NCBI RefSeq assembly: GCF_000172635.2
Contig: NC_018632.1
Span: forward strand, 186,001-250,000
Origin: Alteromonas macleodii ATCC 27126
Lineage (GTDB): Bacteria > Pseudomonadota > Gammaproteobacteria > Enterobacterales > Alteromonadaceae
DNA: 64,000 bases
Direction of reading: 5' to 3'
Each line of letters begins with the position of its first letter. The first letter of the stretch is position 1. Shown here in pieces: positions 25,855 to 34,097 of this stretch. The notes beneath the pieces are model-generated. The model searched no databases and had not been told where the DNA came from. It saw only the letters and a list, made by a program, of their open reading frames with translations. The translations under genes were made by a program, and so were the position numbers.

Positions 25855-27339
25855 TTAGCTGCAGCGGATACGGTCTACGGCGGCTTTCCAACCATCATAG
25901 GCTTGATCACGTTCTTGCTTGGTCAATCTTGGAGTGAAAACGCTATCACTCTTCCAACAATGGGTTAAATCGTCGATTGAATTGAAGACACCAGCCTGTA
26001 ATCCTGCTAAGAAGGCAGCACCAAGAGCGGTGGTTTCCGTAATTTCAGGGCGCTCTACTTCAGCGCCCAATATGTCTGAAAGAAAGCCCATAACCCAATC
26101 ATTACGCGACATACCGCCGTCTACACGAATAGTTGTGGGGCGAGCGCCATCGCTTTCCATTGCTTTTTGCAGGTCCTTAGTCTGGTAGCAAACAGACTGA
26201 AGTCCCGCAGCAACGATTTCGCTAATGCCTGTGTCGCGGGTTAAACCTAAAATTGCGCCACGAGCATCTGGATCCCAATAAGGTGCGCCTAAACCAGTAA
26301 ATGCCGGGACAAGGAACACGCCGTTATCTTGTCTTGCTCGCTGTGCAAGTGCCTCCGACTCGGCGGCATCGTCGATAAGCTTCAGGCCATCTCTGAGCCA
26401 TTGAACGGTTGCGCCGGCCATAAAAATACTGCCTTCAAGCGCATAAGTCGTTTTGCCGTTTAAACGATACCCAACGGTGGTGAGTAATCGGTTTTTCGAT
26501 TGCAAAGGGGCGTCACCAGTGTTCAATATCATAAAACAGCCGGTACCGTAGGTGCTCTTGGCCATGCCTTTTTCAAAGCACGCTTGGCCTACTAATGCTG
26601 CTTGCTGGTCGCCTGCTACGCCTTGGATAGGAATAGCTCTGCCTATGATGTCTTCTTTCGTTACACCAAAGTCAGCCGCACAATCCATCACCTCGGGTAG
26701 CATTGAGCGTGGGATATTGAATTTATTAAGTAATTTCTCATCCCAGCATTGGTTATTGATGTCGAACAGCATTGTACGCGAGGCATTGGTGGCATCAGTT
26801 TTGTGTGACTCACCACCCGTTAAGCGCCATATAAGGAACGTGTCTACGGTTCCAAACAGCAGCTCTCCGTCCTCGGCTTGCTGTCTTGCACCTTCTACAT
26901 TGTCTAATATCCAAGCTACTTTTGTGGCAGAGAAATAAGGGTCTAACAGAAGCCCTGTCGATTCAGTAATGTGTGAGACGAGCTCTTCGTCTTCGCTTAA
27001 ATCACGACAAAGCTGGGCTGTGCGTCTGTCTTGCCAAACGATAGCCGGATAGACAGGCTCGCCAGTGTTTTTATTCCACACTAAGGTTGTTTCGCGCTGG
27101 TTAGTGATACCAACGGCTGCGATATCTGATGGTGTTAATGAACATTTATTGAAAACTTCTTTGAGGGTAGAGACAACGCTTTCCCAAATTTCCTCTGGAT
27201 CATGCTCAACCCAGCCATCTTTCGGATATTTTTGAGAGAATTCCTGCTGTGCAATAGCGTCTATACTGCCCTTTGGAGAAAAAATGATGCTGCGAGAGCT
27301 TGTTGTACCTTGGTCAATGGCAAGGATATGTTGTCCCAT
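25855..27339 (-). CDS. glpK: Glycerol kinase
   Basis: GlpK converts glycerol to sn-glycerol-3-phosphate with ATP. The FGGY-family landmarks are present: [17 protein letters not shown] at the N-terminus, [36 protein letters not shown], and the C-terminal [25 protein letters not shown] at 27339 is chosen because AGGAG lies about 8 bases upstream, giving 494 aa (E. coli 502); the longer frame to 27366 lacks such a site. It is divergent from glpR, with a GlpR-type operator between. No glpF glycerol channel gene is adjacent, unlike in E. coli. Confidence 0.97.
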   Translation of the reverse strand: MGQHILAIDQGTTSSRSIIFSPKGSIDAIAQQEFSQKYPKDGWVEHDPEEIWESVVSTLKEVFNKCSLTPSDIAAVGITNQRETTLVWNKNTGEPVYPAIVWQDRRTAQLCRDLSEDEELVSHITESTGLLLDPYFSATKVAWILDNVEGARQQAEDGELLFGTVDTFLIWRLTGGESHKTDATNASRTMLFDINNQCWDEKLLNKFNIPRSMLPEVMDCAADFGVTKEDIIGRAIPIQGVAGDQQAALVGQACFEKGMAKSTYGTGCFMILNTGDAPLQSKNRLLTTVGYRLNGKTTYALEGSIFMAGATVQWLRDGLKLIDDAAESEALAQRARQDNGVFLVPAFTGLGAPYWDPDARGAILGLTRDTGISEIVAAGLQSVCYQTKDLQKAMESDGARPTTIRVDGGMSRNDWVMGFLSDILGAEVERPEITETTALGAAFLAGLQAGVFNSIDDLTHCWKSDSVFTPRLTKQERDQAYDGWKAAVDRIRCS

Positions 27340-27402
27340 AAGGTCACTCCTGAAGATAGTTTTCATAGAGTTTGCATCATTTACACAGGATTAACAATGC
27401 TA

Positions 27403-27422
27403 TATTTTCGAAAACGAACATT
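27403..27422. promoter_or_regulatory. Candidate GlpR operator, glpK/glpR intergenic
   Basis: TATTTTCGAAAACGAACATT is an imperfect palindrome of TGTTCG-type half-sites as known for GlpR. A further partial half-site (TTTCGTTTTG) begins at 27427. The location suits joint control of glpK and glpR. Confidence 0.65.
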
Positions 27423-27499
27423 GGCGTTTCGTTTTGTTATGGGAACATTGAAGTTAAGCACGTATAATTGATGTGATTTTCTAATTCTGAGGACTCGCG

Positions 27500-28258
27500 A
27501 TGAATCAAACGCAAAGACACGAAAAAATTGTTGGGCTTATAAAGCTACATGGTTTTATGTCTATTGACGATTTGGTCAGTGCTTGCGAAGTTACGCCGCA
27601 AACAATCCGCCGAGACCTTAACCAGCTTGCCGAAAACGGTGTGGTGAGCCGCTATCATGGTGGTGCTGGCCTAAACAGAAGTTGGGAAAACACGCCATAT
27701 CAGGAAAGGAAAACCCAAAACAGCGAAGTCAAAGAGAAAATTGCTGAAGCAGTGGCTGCAATGATCCCCGACGGCGCATCGTTGTTCATTAATATCGGTA
27801 CGACGACGGAAATGATTGCAACTAAGTTGCTCAACCACAAAAATCTTCACGTGGTAACCAACAATATTCACGTTGCTACCATTCTTTCGGCTAAAGAGGA
27901 TTTCTCCGTCATAATTGCTGCCGGTGAAGTTCGCTATCGCGATGGCGGAATCATTGGCGAGGCAACCTGCGATTTTATAAGCCAGTTCCGCATGGATTAC
28001 GGCATAATCGGTATCAGTGGTATTAGTTCGGACGGTGCACTACTTGACTTTGATTTCAGAGAAGTGAAAGTGTCCCAAGCCATTTTGGAACATACTCAAC
28101 ACGTTATATTAGCTGCGGATTACAGTAAGTTTGAACGCCGCGCAATGGTGGAGCAGGGGCACATTTCACAGGTTGATTGCTTGGTTTGTGATAAAACGCC
28201 GCCGCCCAGCATAAGCAAGATAATCGAAGAAAATAACATCACCTTTGTCAAAGCGTGA
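27500..28258 (+). CDS. glpR: Glycerol-3-phosphate regulon repressor, DeoR family
   Basis: A 252-aa DeoR-type repressor. The N-terminal winged helix-turn-helix QTQRHEKIVGLIKLHGFMSIDDLVSACEVTPQTIRRDLNQLAENGVVSRYHGGA occupies residues ~3-57 and contains the DeoR signature. The C-terminal sugar-phosphate-sensing domain has FINIGTTTEMIATKLL and VVTNNIHVATIL, then a late HVILAADYSKFERRA. In the known family glycerol-3-phosphate releases it from DNA. It sits between glpK and glpD, and TGTTCG-type half-sites occur in both flanking promoter regions, supporting assignment as GlpR over other DeoR members. Confidence 0.93.
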   Translation: MNQTQRHEKIVGLIKLHGFMSIDDLVSACEVTPQTIRRDLNQLAENGVVSRYHGGAGLNRSWENTPYQERKTQNSEVKEKIAEAVAAMIPDGASLFINIGTTTEMIATKLLNHKNLHVVTNNIHVATILSAKEDFSVIIAAGEVRYRDGGIIGEATCDFISQFRMDYGIIGISGISSDGALLDFDFREVKVSQAILEHTQHVILAADYSKFERRAMVEQGHISQVDCLVCDKTPPPSISKIIEENNITFVKA

Positions 28259-28562
28259 CCATCTATTTACCATAGTTTTCCACTACTCTTAAACCTGTTC
28301 TCGGTTTTGCTCGCATTCTACTTTGTGGCAGCCTTCTTTAAACATTACGCACTGTTGCCGCAAGCGCTCTTACACACCACGTATTTTTCAATGTAAATCA
28401 GTCAAATATTGTTGCGATTGGATTTGTTTATTCCTTTTAATTACGAATTTTAACTTTCTTTAATGTTCGTAAATGTTCGTTTTGTGTTGACATGTTTTCT
28501 TTTTGCTTGTCAAATAGACAACCATATGAGGATATCCATATAAATACCACTAGAGGCAATGT
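28259..28562 (+). promoter_or_regulatory. glpD control region with GlpR half-sites
   Basis: Direct repeats of ATGTTCGT occur at 28463-28470 and 28473-28480, followed by TTTTGTGTTGACATGTTTTC. TTGACA (28487-28492) is a plausible -35, so the half-sites would sit at its edge. No gene and no clear glpR terminator was seen. Confidence 0.55.
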
Positions 28563-30110
28563 ATGAGTCAAAGCAATCAAACTGAACAGACAGTCGACGT
28601 TTTAGTCGTTGGCGGCGGTGTTAATGGCGTAGGCGTCGCGCTTGACGCTGCGGGACGCGGGCTTTCGGTTGCTTTGTGCGAGAAAGGCGACCTCGCAGGC
28701 GCAACGTCTTCTTCTAGCAGCAAATTGATTCATGGTGGGCTTAGGTATTTAGAACATTATGAATTTCGCCTAGTGAAAGAAGCGCTGGCAGAACGTGAAG
28801 TGTTGTTGAAGAAAGCGCCTCACATCATGTGGCCGCTACGTTTTCGTTTGCCTCACCAAAAGCATTTACGCCCTGCGTGGATGATACGAATTGGTTTATT
28901 CCTCTATGACTCATTGGCTAAGCGCAATATGTTACCGCGCTCACGTAAGCTAACGACCACCAGTGAAAGCCCGCTGGTTAGCGATATTTCAACGTGTTTT
29001 GAATACTCAGATGGTTGGGTAGATGACGCACGCTTAGTGGTACTAAATGCACTAGCTGCCCAAGATCAGGGGGCGAAGATATATACGCGTACTGAATGCG
29101 TTAAAGCTGAAAAGTTAGATAATTTGTGGAATGTGGAGCTTAAAACGTCTCAAGGGAAAACGTTTACAGTTAAGGCCAGGTCAATTGTCAATGCGGCTGG
29201 ACCGTGGGCAGTATCGTTTCTAGATCGCTTGGTAAATATTCACAACCCCAATGCGATGCGCATGGTAAAGGGAAGTCACTTTGTCGTTCCCAAGCTATAT
29301 AACTCTGATGAAGCGTACATTCTGCAAAATAAAGACGGGCGTATTGTATTCGTGATCCCTTACGAAGGTGATTTCTCACTTGTGGGCACGACAGACGAAG
29401 ACTTTAAAGGTAATCCGTCTGACGCTGCAATTTCAAACGAAGAGACTGATTACTTAATTGACGTCGTAAACAACTACTTCAAGTCCAAGGTATCGCGCGA
29501 AGATATAGTCCATACTTACAGTGGCGTGCGCCCACTCTTAGAAGAGAAAAACGCGTCAGCACAAGAACTTACTCGGGACTATAAAGTAGAGCTTAAGGGT
29601 GAGGCTGGAAAGCCCGTATTACTGAATATCTTCGGCGGCAAGATTACAACCTATCGAAAGCTTTCAGAGCACGCGGTAGATAAACTTGTCTCATGTTTCC
29701 CGAAAGCGAAAAAAGCGTGGACCAAAGAAGTACCGCTACCAGGTGGTGCATTTGAAAGTCAAGAATCGCTAGTTGCTCAACTAACTTCCGAGTTTTCTTG
29801 GCTGGACAGCGCTATCGCTGAACGCTACGCAAGACAGTATGGCTTACTATGTTATAAGTTTCTTAAAGGTAAAGTGTCAGTAGATGCTATGGGGACTCAT
29901 TTCGGGGCTGGTATGTATCAGGCAGAAGTTGATTACCTTATAGAGTGCGAGTGGGCTTGTTGTCTAGAAGACGTGATTTGGCGCAGAACAAAACATGGAT
30001 TACGCTTGGACAAAGCACAACAGGAAGCGCTGTCTTCTTATATCTCAATGAAAGTTTATGGCGCAGTTCAATCGGATGAGCCTGTGGATGCTGTATTGGC
30101 AAGCGCGTAA
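28563..30110 (+). CDS. glpD: Aerobic glycerol-3-phosphate dehydrogenase
   Basis: GlpD is a membrane-associated FAD enzyme oxidising glycerol-3-phosphate to dihydroxyacetone phosphate and passing electrons to quinone. The N-terminal FAD-binding motif VLVVGGGVNGVGVALDAAGRGLSVALCEKGD is intact, followed by SSSSSKLIHGGLRYLEHYEFRLVKEAL, a hallmark of the family. At 515 aa it is close to E. coli GlpD (501). The C-terminal region includes the GlpO/GlpD cap domain. It completes a glycerol catabolic set with glpK and glpR. Confidence 0.97.
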   Translation: MSQSNQTEQTVDVLVVGGGVNGVGVALDAAGRGLSVALCEKGDLAGATSSSSSKLIHGGLRYLEHYEFRLVKEALAEREVLLKKAPHIMWPLRFRLPHQKHLRPAWMIRIGLFLYDSLAKRNMLPRSRKLTTTSESPLVSDISTCFEYSDGWVDDARLVVLNALAAQDQGAKIYTRTECVKAEKLDNLWNVELKTSQGKTFTVKARSIVNAAGPWAVSFLDRLVNIHNPNAMRMVKGSHFVVPKLYNSDEAYILQNKDGRIVFVIPYEGDFSLVGTTDEDFKGNPSDAAISNEETDYLIDVVNNYFKSKVSREDIVHTYSGVRPLLEEKNASAQELTRDYKVELKGEAGKPVLLNIFGGKITTYRKLSEHAVDKLVSCFPKAKKAWTKEVPLPGGAFESQESLVAQLTSEFSWLDSAIAERYARQYGLLCYKFLKGKVSVDAMGTHFGAGMYQAEVDYLIECEWACCLEDVIWRRTKHGLRLDKAQQEALSSYISMKVYGAVQSDEPVDAVLASA

Positions 30111-30134
30111 CCCGTGAAAGTTACGCATTAGAAG

Positions 30135-30169
30135 GAGCCATCTTTGCTTGAAAAGCAATAAGGTGGCTC
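30135..30169 (+). terminator. Nested hairpin after glpD
   Basis: GAGCCA (30135-30140) pairs with TGGCTC (30164-30169) around an inner perfect hairpin TTGCTT-GAA-AAGCAA. No T-run follows, so termination is uncertain; it could mark the 3' end of glpD mRNA by another mechanism. Confidence 0.35.
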
Positions 30170-30217
30170 AATCGCCATTGATTAGCTAGCCCAACAGGAT
30201 AAAGTAGACGACTTAAA

Positions 30218-30802
30218 ATGAACATGGACGTGATAAACAATACTTCCGTCAAGGAAGTCGTACTTATTAGACACGGTAAGCCTCTCTCGGCGCATAATGA
30301 CAAAGTAAACTCAGCTCAATATGCTCAGTGGGTGCGTAACTATGATAAATCGATACTCGATCCAACAAGTCACCCAAAGCAGAAGACCCATATCGACGAC
30401 AGCTACATTGTGGTTAGCCCGTTACTAAGGGCTAAATTGTCTGCGGCTTATTACGGCGCGACTCAAATTGATGAAGAGTTGCCCCATCTTAAAGAAATGG
30501 ATATTCCTTACTACAAACTTCCGTTCACCTTGCGCAGTTGGCACTGGGTCGTCTTAAGCCGTGCATTATGGTTTATAGGATTTAAAGGTCGATTTGAAAG
30601 TTTCAAAGCTGCCAAGCAAAGGGTTAATCTTGTTTCCGAGCGTATTGAAAAACTGTGTGAGAAACACGAGCGGATAGTGCTATTCGGGCATGGTATGACT
30701 AACTATTACACCCGAAAATCACTCATAAAAAATGGCTGGCAATTAAAGCAAAAAGACGGTGATTTTTGGGGAATTACGATATTGCACAAGCCGTTGCCAT
30801 AA
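30218..30802 (+). CDS. Histidine phosphatase superfamily protein
   Basis: A 194-aa cytoplasmic protein with the phosphoglycerate-mutase-like signature L-I-R-H-G-K-P at residues ~17-23 (catalytic His), an S-P-L-L-R-A segment supplying the second Arg, and F-G-H-G-M-T-N with the second His. The dPGM-type spacing is kept, but the overall size is small, like SixA/CobC-type branch members. The substrate is unknown. It follows glpD by about 107 bases with a hairpin between, so co-transcription is unclear. Confidence 0.7.
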   Translation: MNMDVINNTSVKEVVLIRHGKPLSAHNDKVNSAQYAQWVRNYDKSILDPTSHPKQKTHIDDSYIVVSPLLRAKLSAAYYGATQIDEELPHLKEMDIPYYKLPFTLRSWHWVVLSRALWFIGFKGRFESFKAAKQRVNLVSERIEKLCEKHERIVLFGHGMTNYYTRKSLIKNGWQLKQKDGDFWGITILHKPLP

Positions 30803-30937
30803 TGCTGAGTCTTCGTTTTTAACCAGAAATTCTTAAGGTTTATTTATACCTACTTCATTTTTTCTTCAAAATGTCGATAAAATAGAACAATGCCTAACAA
30901 GCGCTAACGACTTGAACAAAGGCATGGGGAATCGACA

Positions 30938-31441
30938 ATGAATAAAACCAACAAAAAGAAACCTTCCACGTCTAATGTTTTTAAAGCGGCTATTGCAGCT
31001 ATTTTTGCAATTACCCTTGGCGTTACTATCAACTTTCTTCATACCGACGAGCAAGACACCACAACAATCGCCTTTGCACTAAATCTAGATACGTTTAAGC
31101 GTCACGTCGTCTCGTCTCACTGGCAATGGCGAGTACGCCAACCCACTACTATGATAATGCTGATTCACTACAATGAGTCGGGCAAAGAAACGAACCGTAC
31201 TCCGGTGCGAATGAATCACAACGGATGGCCGACCGCTGAGCTTTCTAGTGAAGGGTGTGAAAAAATATGGACGTCGCTAGTGGCGACACCACTGCGCGTG
31301 GACGGCTTTAAGATCCATGCAGACTATTACGCTGAACTTGAAGAGAACGAAGACAACTATTGGTGTCGCTTCAGCTTGAGCAGCGGCGCGTATTTCGACT
31401 ATTTTCCTGCAAACGGAACAGTAACAAATTTAAGCGATTAA
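30938..31441 (+). CDS. MshF-like small membrane-anchored protein
   Basis: A 167-aa protein with one N-terminal membrane segment (AAIAAIFAITLGVTINFL, residues ~17-34) after a Lys-rich start, and a periplasmic body. By eye it aligns with the product of mshF at 40932. Both have an F-x-R-V/H-V ... W ... R/K-x-x-Q helix, then a strand pair with G-K, then V-x-M/I-N-x-x-G-W-P, a C-E followed by a helix, and a C-x-F ... FDY/FEY ... G-x-V ending. It sits at the head of the MSHA operon, where Vibrio has mshH. A role in pilus assembly is inferred. It lacks the prepilin G-F-T-x-x-E motif, so it is not a pilin of the usual type. Confidence 0.6.
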   Translation: MNKTNKKKPSTSNVFKAAIAAIFAITLGVTINFLHTDEQDTTTIAFALNLDTFKRHVVSSHWQWRVRQPTTMIMLIHYNESGKETNRTPVRMNHNGWPTAELSSEGCEKIWTSLVATPLRVDGFKIHADYYAELEENEDNYWCRFSLSSGAYFDYFPANGTVTNLSD

Positions 31442-31607
31442 ACTGGCCACATAAACGAACACGCACAATATAAGCCTATACTTATGTAGGTATTTGTTCT
31501 ATTTAGATAATTAGTCTACTTTTGAGTTAATGCCATGTTACTCATTGGCGCCATAAGGTATTGTCGATTATAAGATAATACTCGGCATTAACGAATTAAG
31601 TAGATAT

Positions 31608-32522
31608 ATGCTTTCACGCTTATTTTCTTCGAAAAGTAACAAAACTAGCGTCACTGTAGGCGTATCGGTCTGTGCTTCTGAGCTACATATTGTGGCTATA
31701 GAGCGCAGTGGCGACGCTGTTTCACTTAATTCTGTTTCTTCAATTCCCTATGAACAGCATCAGCCTCTCAAGCAACAGCTATCGGCGGCGTTAAGCCCGT
31801 TTGCTAAGTCGACCTGTAATGTTTCTATAGTGCTTTCACAGGATATGTACCACATGGTACAGGTTGATAAGCCAGAAATGGCAGAAGAGGACATTACAAC
31901 GGCGTTGCCGTGGACTCTCGGAGAGCTGGTTCCCTATGAATCAAGTAACATGGTTTTAGACTATGTCGATTACCCGGTTAAAAGTCGAACTGGCGGCCAA
32001 AAGATAGATGTGTTCGCTGCCGAAAAGTCCTCACTTGCTGCCGTCGCAGCGAGCATGGCAAAAAAGAAAGACAAGCAGCTTACACATATTCACACCAAAG
32101 AAGTGTTAGCAACTGAAATGGTGCCAAATGATGACTATGCGCGACTACTCATCATCCAAGAGCCCAACAGTGAACCGTTTTTAATGATAGTACGCTCTCA
32201 GGCTATCTGGTTGGCACGTCGCTTACGTGGATTTGTAAGCAAAGTTAATGAGCAGACAGACCTGTCACAGCTAAGTGATACATTGGGATTAGAAATTCAA
32301 CGCTCAATGGATTTCTATGAGTCGCAACTTAAGCAGCCGCCTTTAAAAGAAATTCTGTTTAAAACTCAATTTGACAGCGTGCCAGTGATAGAACGGCTGA
32401 AGCCGTTTCAGCCCGCTGCTATGAATGTCTTTACTCCACAGCTTAATTTAGCCGATGTAGTTGAACCTGCCTGCCACTTTGCGTTAGCAAGTGCACTTGT
32501 TGCAGCGAGAGAGGTGGCATGA
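31608..32522 (+). CDS. mshI: MSHA biogenesis protein MshI (PilM-like)
   Basis: A 304-aa cytoplasmic protein with the actin-like PilM fold: VTVGVSVCASELHIVAIERSG at the N-terminus, then VQVDKPEMAEEDITTALPWTLGELVPYE, a segment conserved in MshI/PilM. In MSHA and type IV pilus systems it sits beneath the inner membrane and binds the N-terminus of the PilN-like partner, which is the next gene here. The stop overlaps the start of that gene by 4 bases (ATGA), showing translational coupling. It opens the standard msh order. Confidence 0.88.
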   Translation: MLSRLFSSKSNKTSVTVGVSVCASELHIVAIERSGDAVSLNSVSSIPYEQHQPLKQQLSAALSPFAKSTCNVSIVLSQDMYHMVQVDKPEMAEEDITTALPWTLGELVPYESSNMVLDYVDYPVKSRTGGQKIDVFAAEKSSLAAVAASMAKKKDKQLTHIHTKEVLATEMVPNDDYARLLIIQEPNSEPFLMIVRSQAIWLARRLRGFVSKVNEQTDLSQLSDTLGLEIQRSMDFYESQLKQPPLKEILFKTQFDSVPVIERLKPFQPAAMNVFTPQLNLADVVEPACHFALASALVAAREVA

Positions 32523-33145
32523 AAAGAACGATAAACCTCTATCAGGACTCCCTAAAACCAAAGAAAGAGCGGTTACCATTCTCGAAGGTACTTTGGCTTA
32601 ATGGCGCGGCAATTGTTGTCATGTTGGTAGTGGTAATCGCGCTCAATATTACGTTGGGGGCGAAGCAGAAAAATTTAAATGAAATAACAAACGCAATTAG
32701 CCAATTGAATAGCGAAATTAAAACCTTAAGCGCTGCACTCGAGAAGAAACGAGACACCCAGTCGCTTCAGCAACAGCTTGAAAAGGTGAACGCCAAAATC
32801 GAAAACCGAAAACGTCTGTTGGCGTATCTCGATAGCGGAGAGTTGTCATTTGACGCAACAAAGTACGGCGAGGTGATGGACGACTTGGCTAATTTCCACA
32901 ATCAGAACCTATGGCTGACGAGTATTGATATCGATACACAAACCATTCGCCTGTCAGGCCAAACCTTGGCGCCTTCATCTATACCTGTGTGGCTTAAAAA
33001 GTTGCAGCAGTCTCCGTTTTTCCAAGGTAAGTCATTTTCTTCAGTGCAGTTTGATGAAGTAGACGGCAAAGAAAACGTGAAACAATTCTTGATATCCACA
33101 GATTTTGAAGGAGACGCTGATGAATCAGTACCAGCAGCTCTCTGA
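32519..33145 (+). CDS. mshI2: MSHA biogenesis protein, PilN-like (MshI2)
   Basis: A 208-aa bitopic inner-membrane protein with the short cytoplasmic start KRTINLYQDSLKPKKERLPFS, which carries the I-N-L-Y type motif that docks into PilM-like partners. One membrane helix follows (residues ~26-46), then a coiled coil rich in Lys, Gln, Leu and Glu, and a small periplasmic ferredoxin-like domain. It overlaps mshI upstream by 4 bases and mshJ downstream by 26 bases. The symbol follows the Shewanella convention for a separate PilN-like gene. Confidence 0.82.
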   Translation: MKRTINLYQDSLKPKKERLPFSKVLWLNGAAIVVMLVVVIALNITLGAKQKNLNEITNAISQLNSEIKTLSAALEKKRDTQSLQQQLEKVNAKIENRKRLLAYLDSGELSFDATKYGEVMDDLANFHNQNLWLTSIDIDTQTIRLSGQTLAPSSIPVWLKKLQQSPFFQGKSFSSVQFDEVDGKENVKQFLISTDFEGDADESVPAAL

Positions 33146-33767
33146 GAAATTCTCCGCTCTTGAAAGCAGAGAAAAACAGCTAATTACATGGGTGAGTTTT
33201 GGTCTCATTATCTATCTATTCTTCTGGTTCGGTGTTTCGCCTGCACTTGATGACTTATCTGCAACCGATAAAGCAGTCATCAGAAAGGAGAGCGAGCACA
33301 AAGCATTGGTCATTCAAAGAGATGCTATTCAAGAAGCGCTAACCATCGATTATACAAAGCGCACGCAGCTAGAACTCGATAAGGCCAGAAAAGACCTACT
33401 ATCAATTGATGAGGCACTACTTTCACTTAATGAAGGGTTTGTCGCAGCCGATCGAATGCCCGAGCTGCTTATGACGCTTCTAAACGAAGAAGACAACGTA
33501 CGTTTAGTGAATTTTAAGGTCGAGCCTACCGAAACAGTACGCTTTGGTGACGGTGAGTCTCAAAGCACACCGTTTTACCGTCATAACATGCGCTTAATTA
33601 TTGAGGGAAGTTACTTTGACCTGCGTAGCTACCTAGCGCGCCTTCAAGCCGCCCCTGAAAAAGTCGTAGTAACAGATTTTGCTTACAATGTTGAAGCTTA
33701 CCCAAGTGCCACGTTAGCACTGGGGTTAGCAACGGTAAGCAATAATGAAACCTTTATCTCGCTGTAA
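33120..33767 (+). CDS. mshJ: MSHA biogenesis protein MshJ (PilO-like)
   Basis: A 215-aa inner-membrane protein with one helix at residues ~23-43 (LITWVSFGLIIYLFFWFGVSP), a coiled-coil segment and a periplasmic domain. This is the PilO-type partner of the PilN-like protein in the alignment subcomplex. ATG at 33120 is chosen because AAGGAGA lies 5 bases before it; the upstream in-frame start at 33105 lies inside that ribosome-binding region. The gene overlaps the end of the previous gene. Confidence 0.85.
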   Translation: MNQYQQLSEKFSALESREKQLITWVSFGLIIYLFFWFGVSPALDDLSATDKAVIRKESEHKALVIQRDAIQEALTIDYTKRTQLELDKARKDLLSIDEALLSLNEGFVAADRMPELLMTLLNEEDNVRLVNFKVEPTETVRFGDGESQSTPFYRHNMRLIIEGSYFDLRSYLARLQAAPEKVVVTDFAYNVEAYPSATLALGLATVSNNETFISL

Positions 33768-33776
33768 GGAGAGAGT

Positions 33777-34097
33777 GTGAAACGGTTAAGAATTGTGGTC
33801 ACAGCTTTAGCGATAGCAACATGCTTACCTGCAGTTGCGTCTGTCGACCCGACTAGGCCTGCAATCGCCAGTGCATCAGTGTCTAGCAATGATGAAGCTG
33901 TAGCAGGAGAGTTAGCACTTCAATCTATCTTTAAACGCAGTACAGGTTATAGCGCCATCATATCGGGTAAATCTTACCGCGTGGGCGATACACTTAACGA
34001 ATACACCGTATCAAAAATTAACCCCAAGAACGTGGTTATCACTGACGGACGTCAGCAGAAAATACTAAGAATGTATGCATATGAAATTAAAAAATAG
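33777..34097 (+). CDS. mshK: MSHA biogenesis protein MshK (PilP-like)
   Basis: A 106-aa exported protein with a signal peptide ending near PAVAS, followed by DPTRPA and a small C-terminal domain (LALQSIFKRSTGYSAIISGKSYRVGDTL..YTVSKINPKNVVI) of the HR/GspC type that PilP and MshK use to contact the secretin. The start is GTG at 33777 after a GGAGAG. It overlaps the beginning of mshL, so the two are coupled. Confidence 0.85.
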   Translation: MKRLRIVVTALAIATCLPAVASVDPTRPAIASASVSSNDEAVAGELALQSIFKRSTGYSAIISGKSYRVGDTLNEYTVSKINPKNVVITDGRQQKILRMYAYEIKK

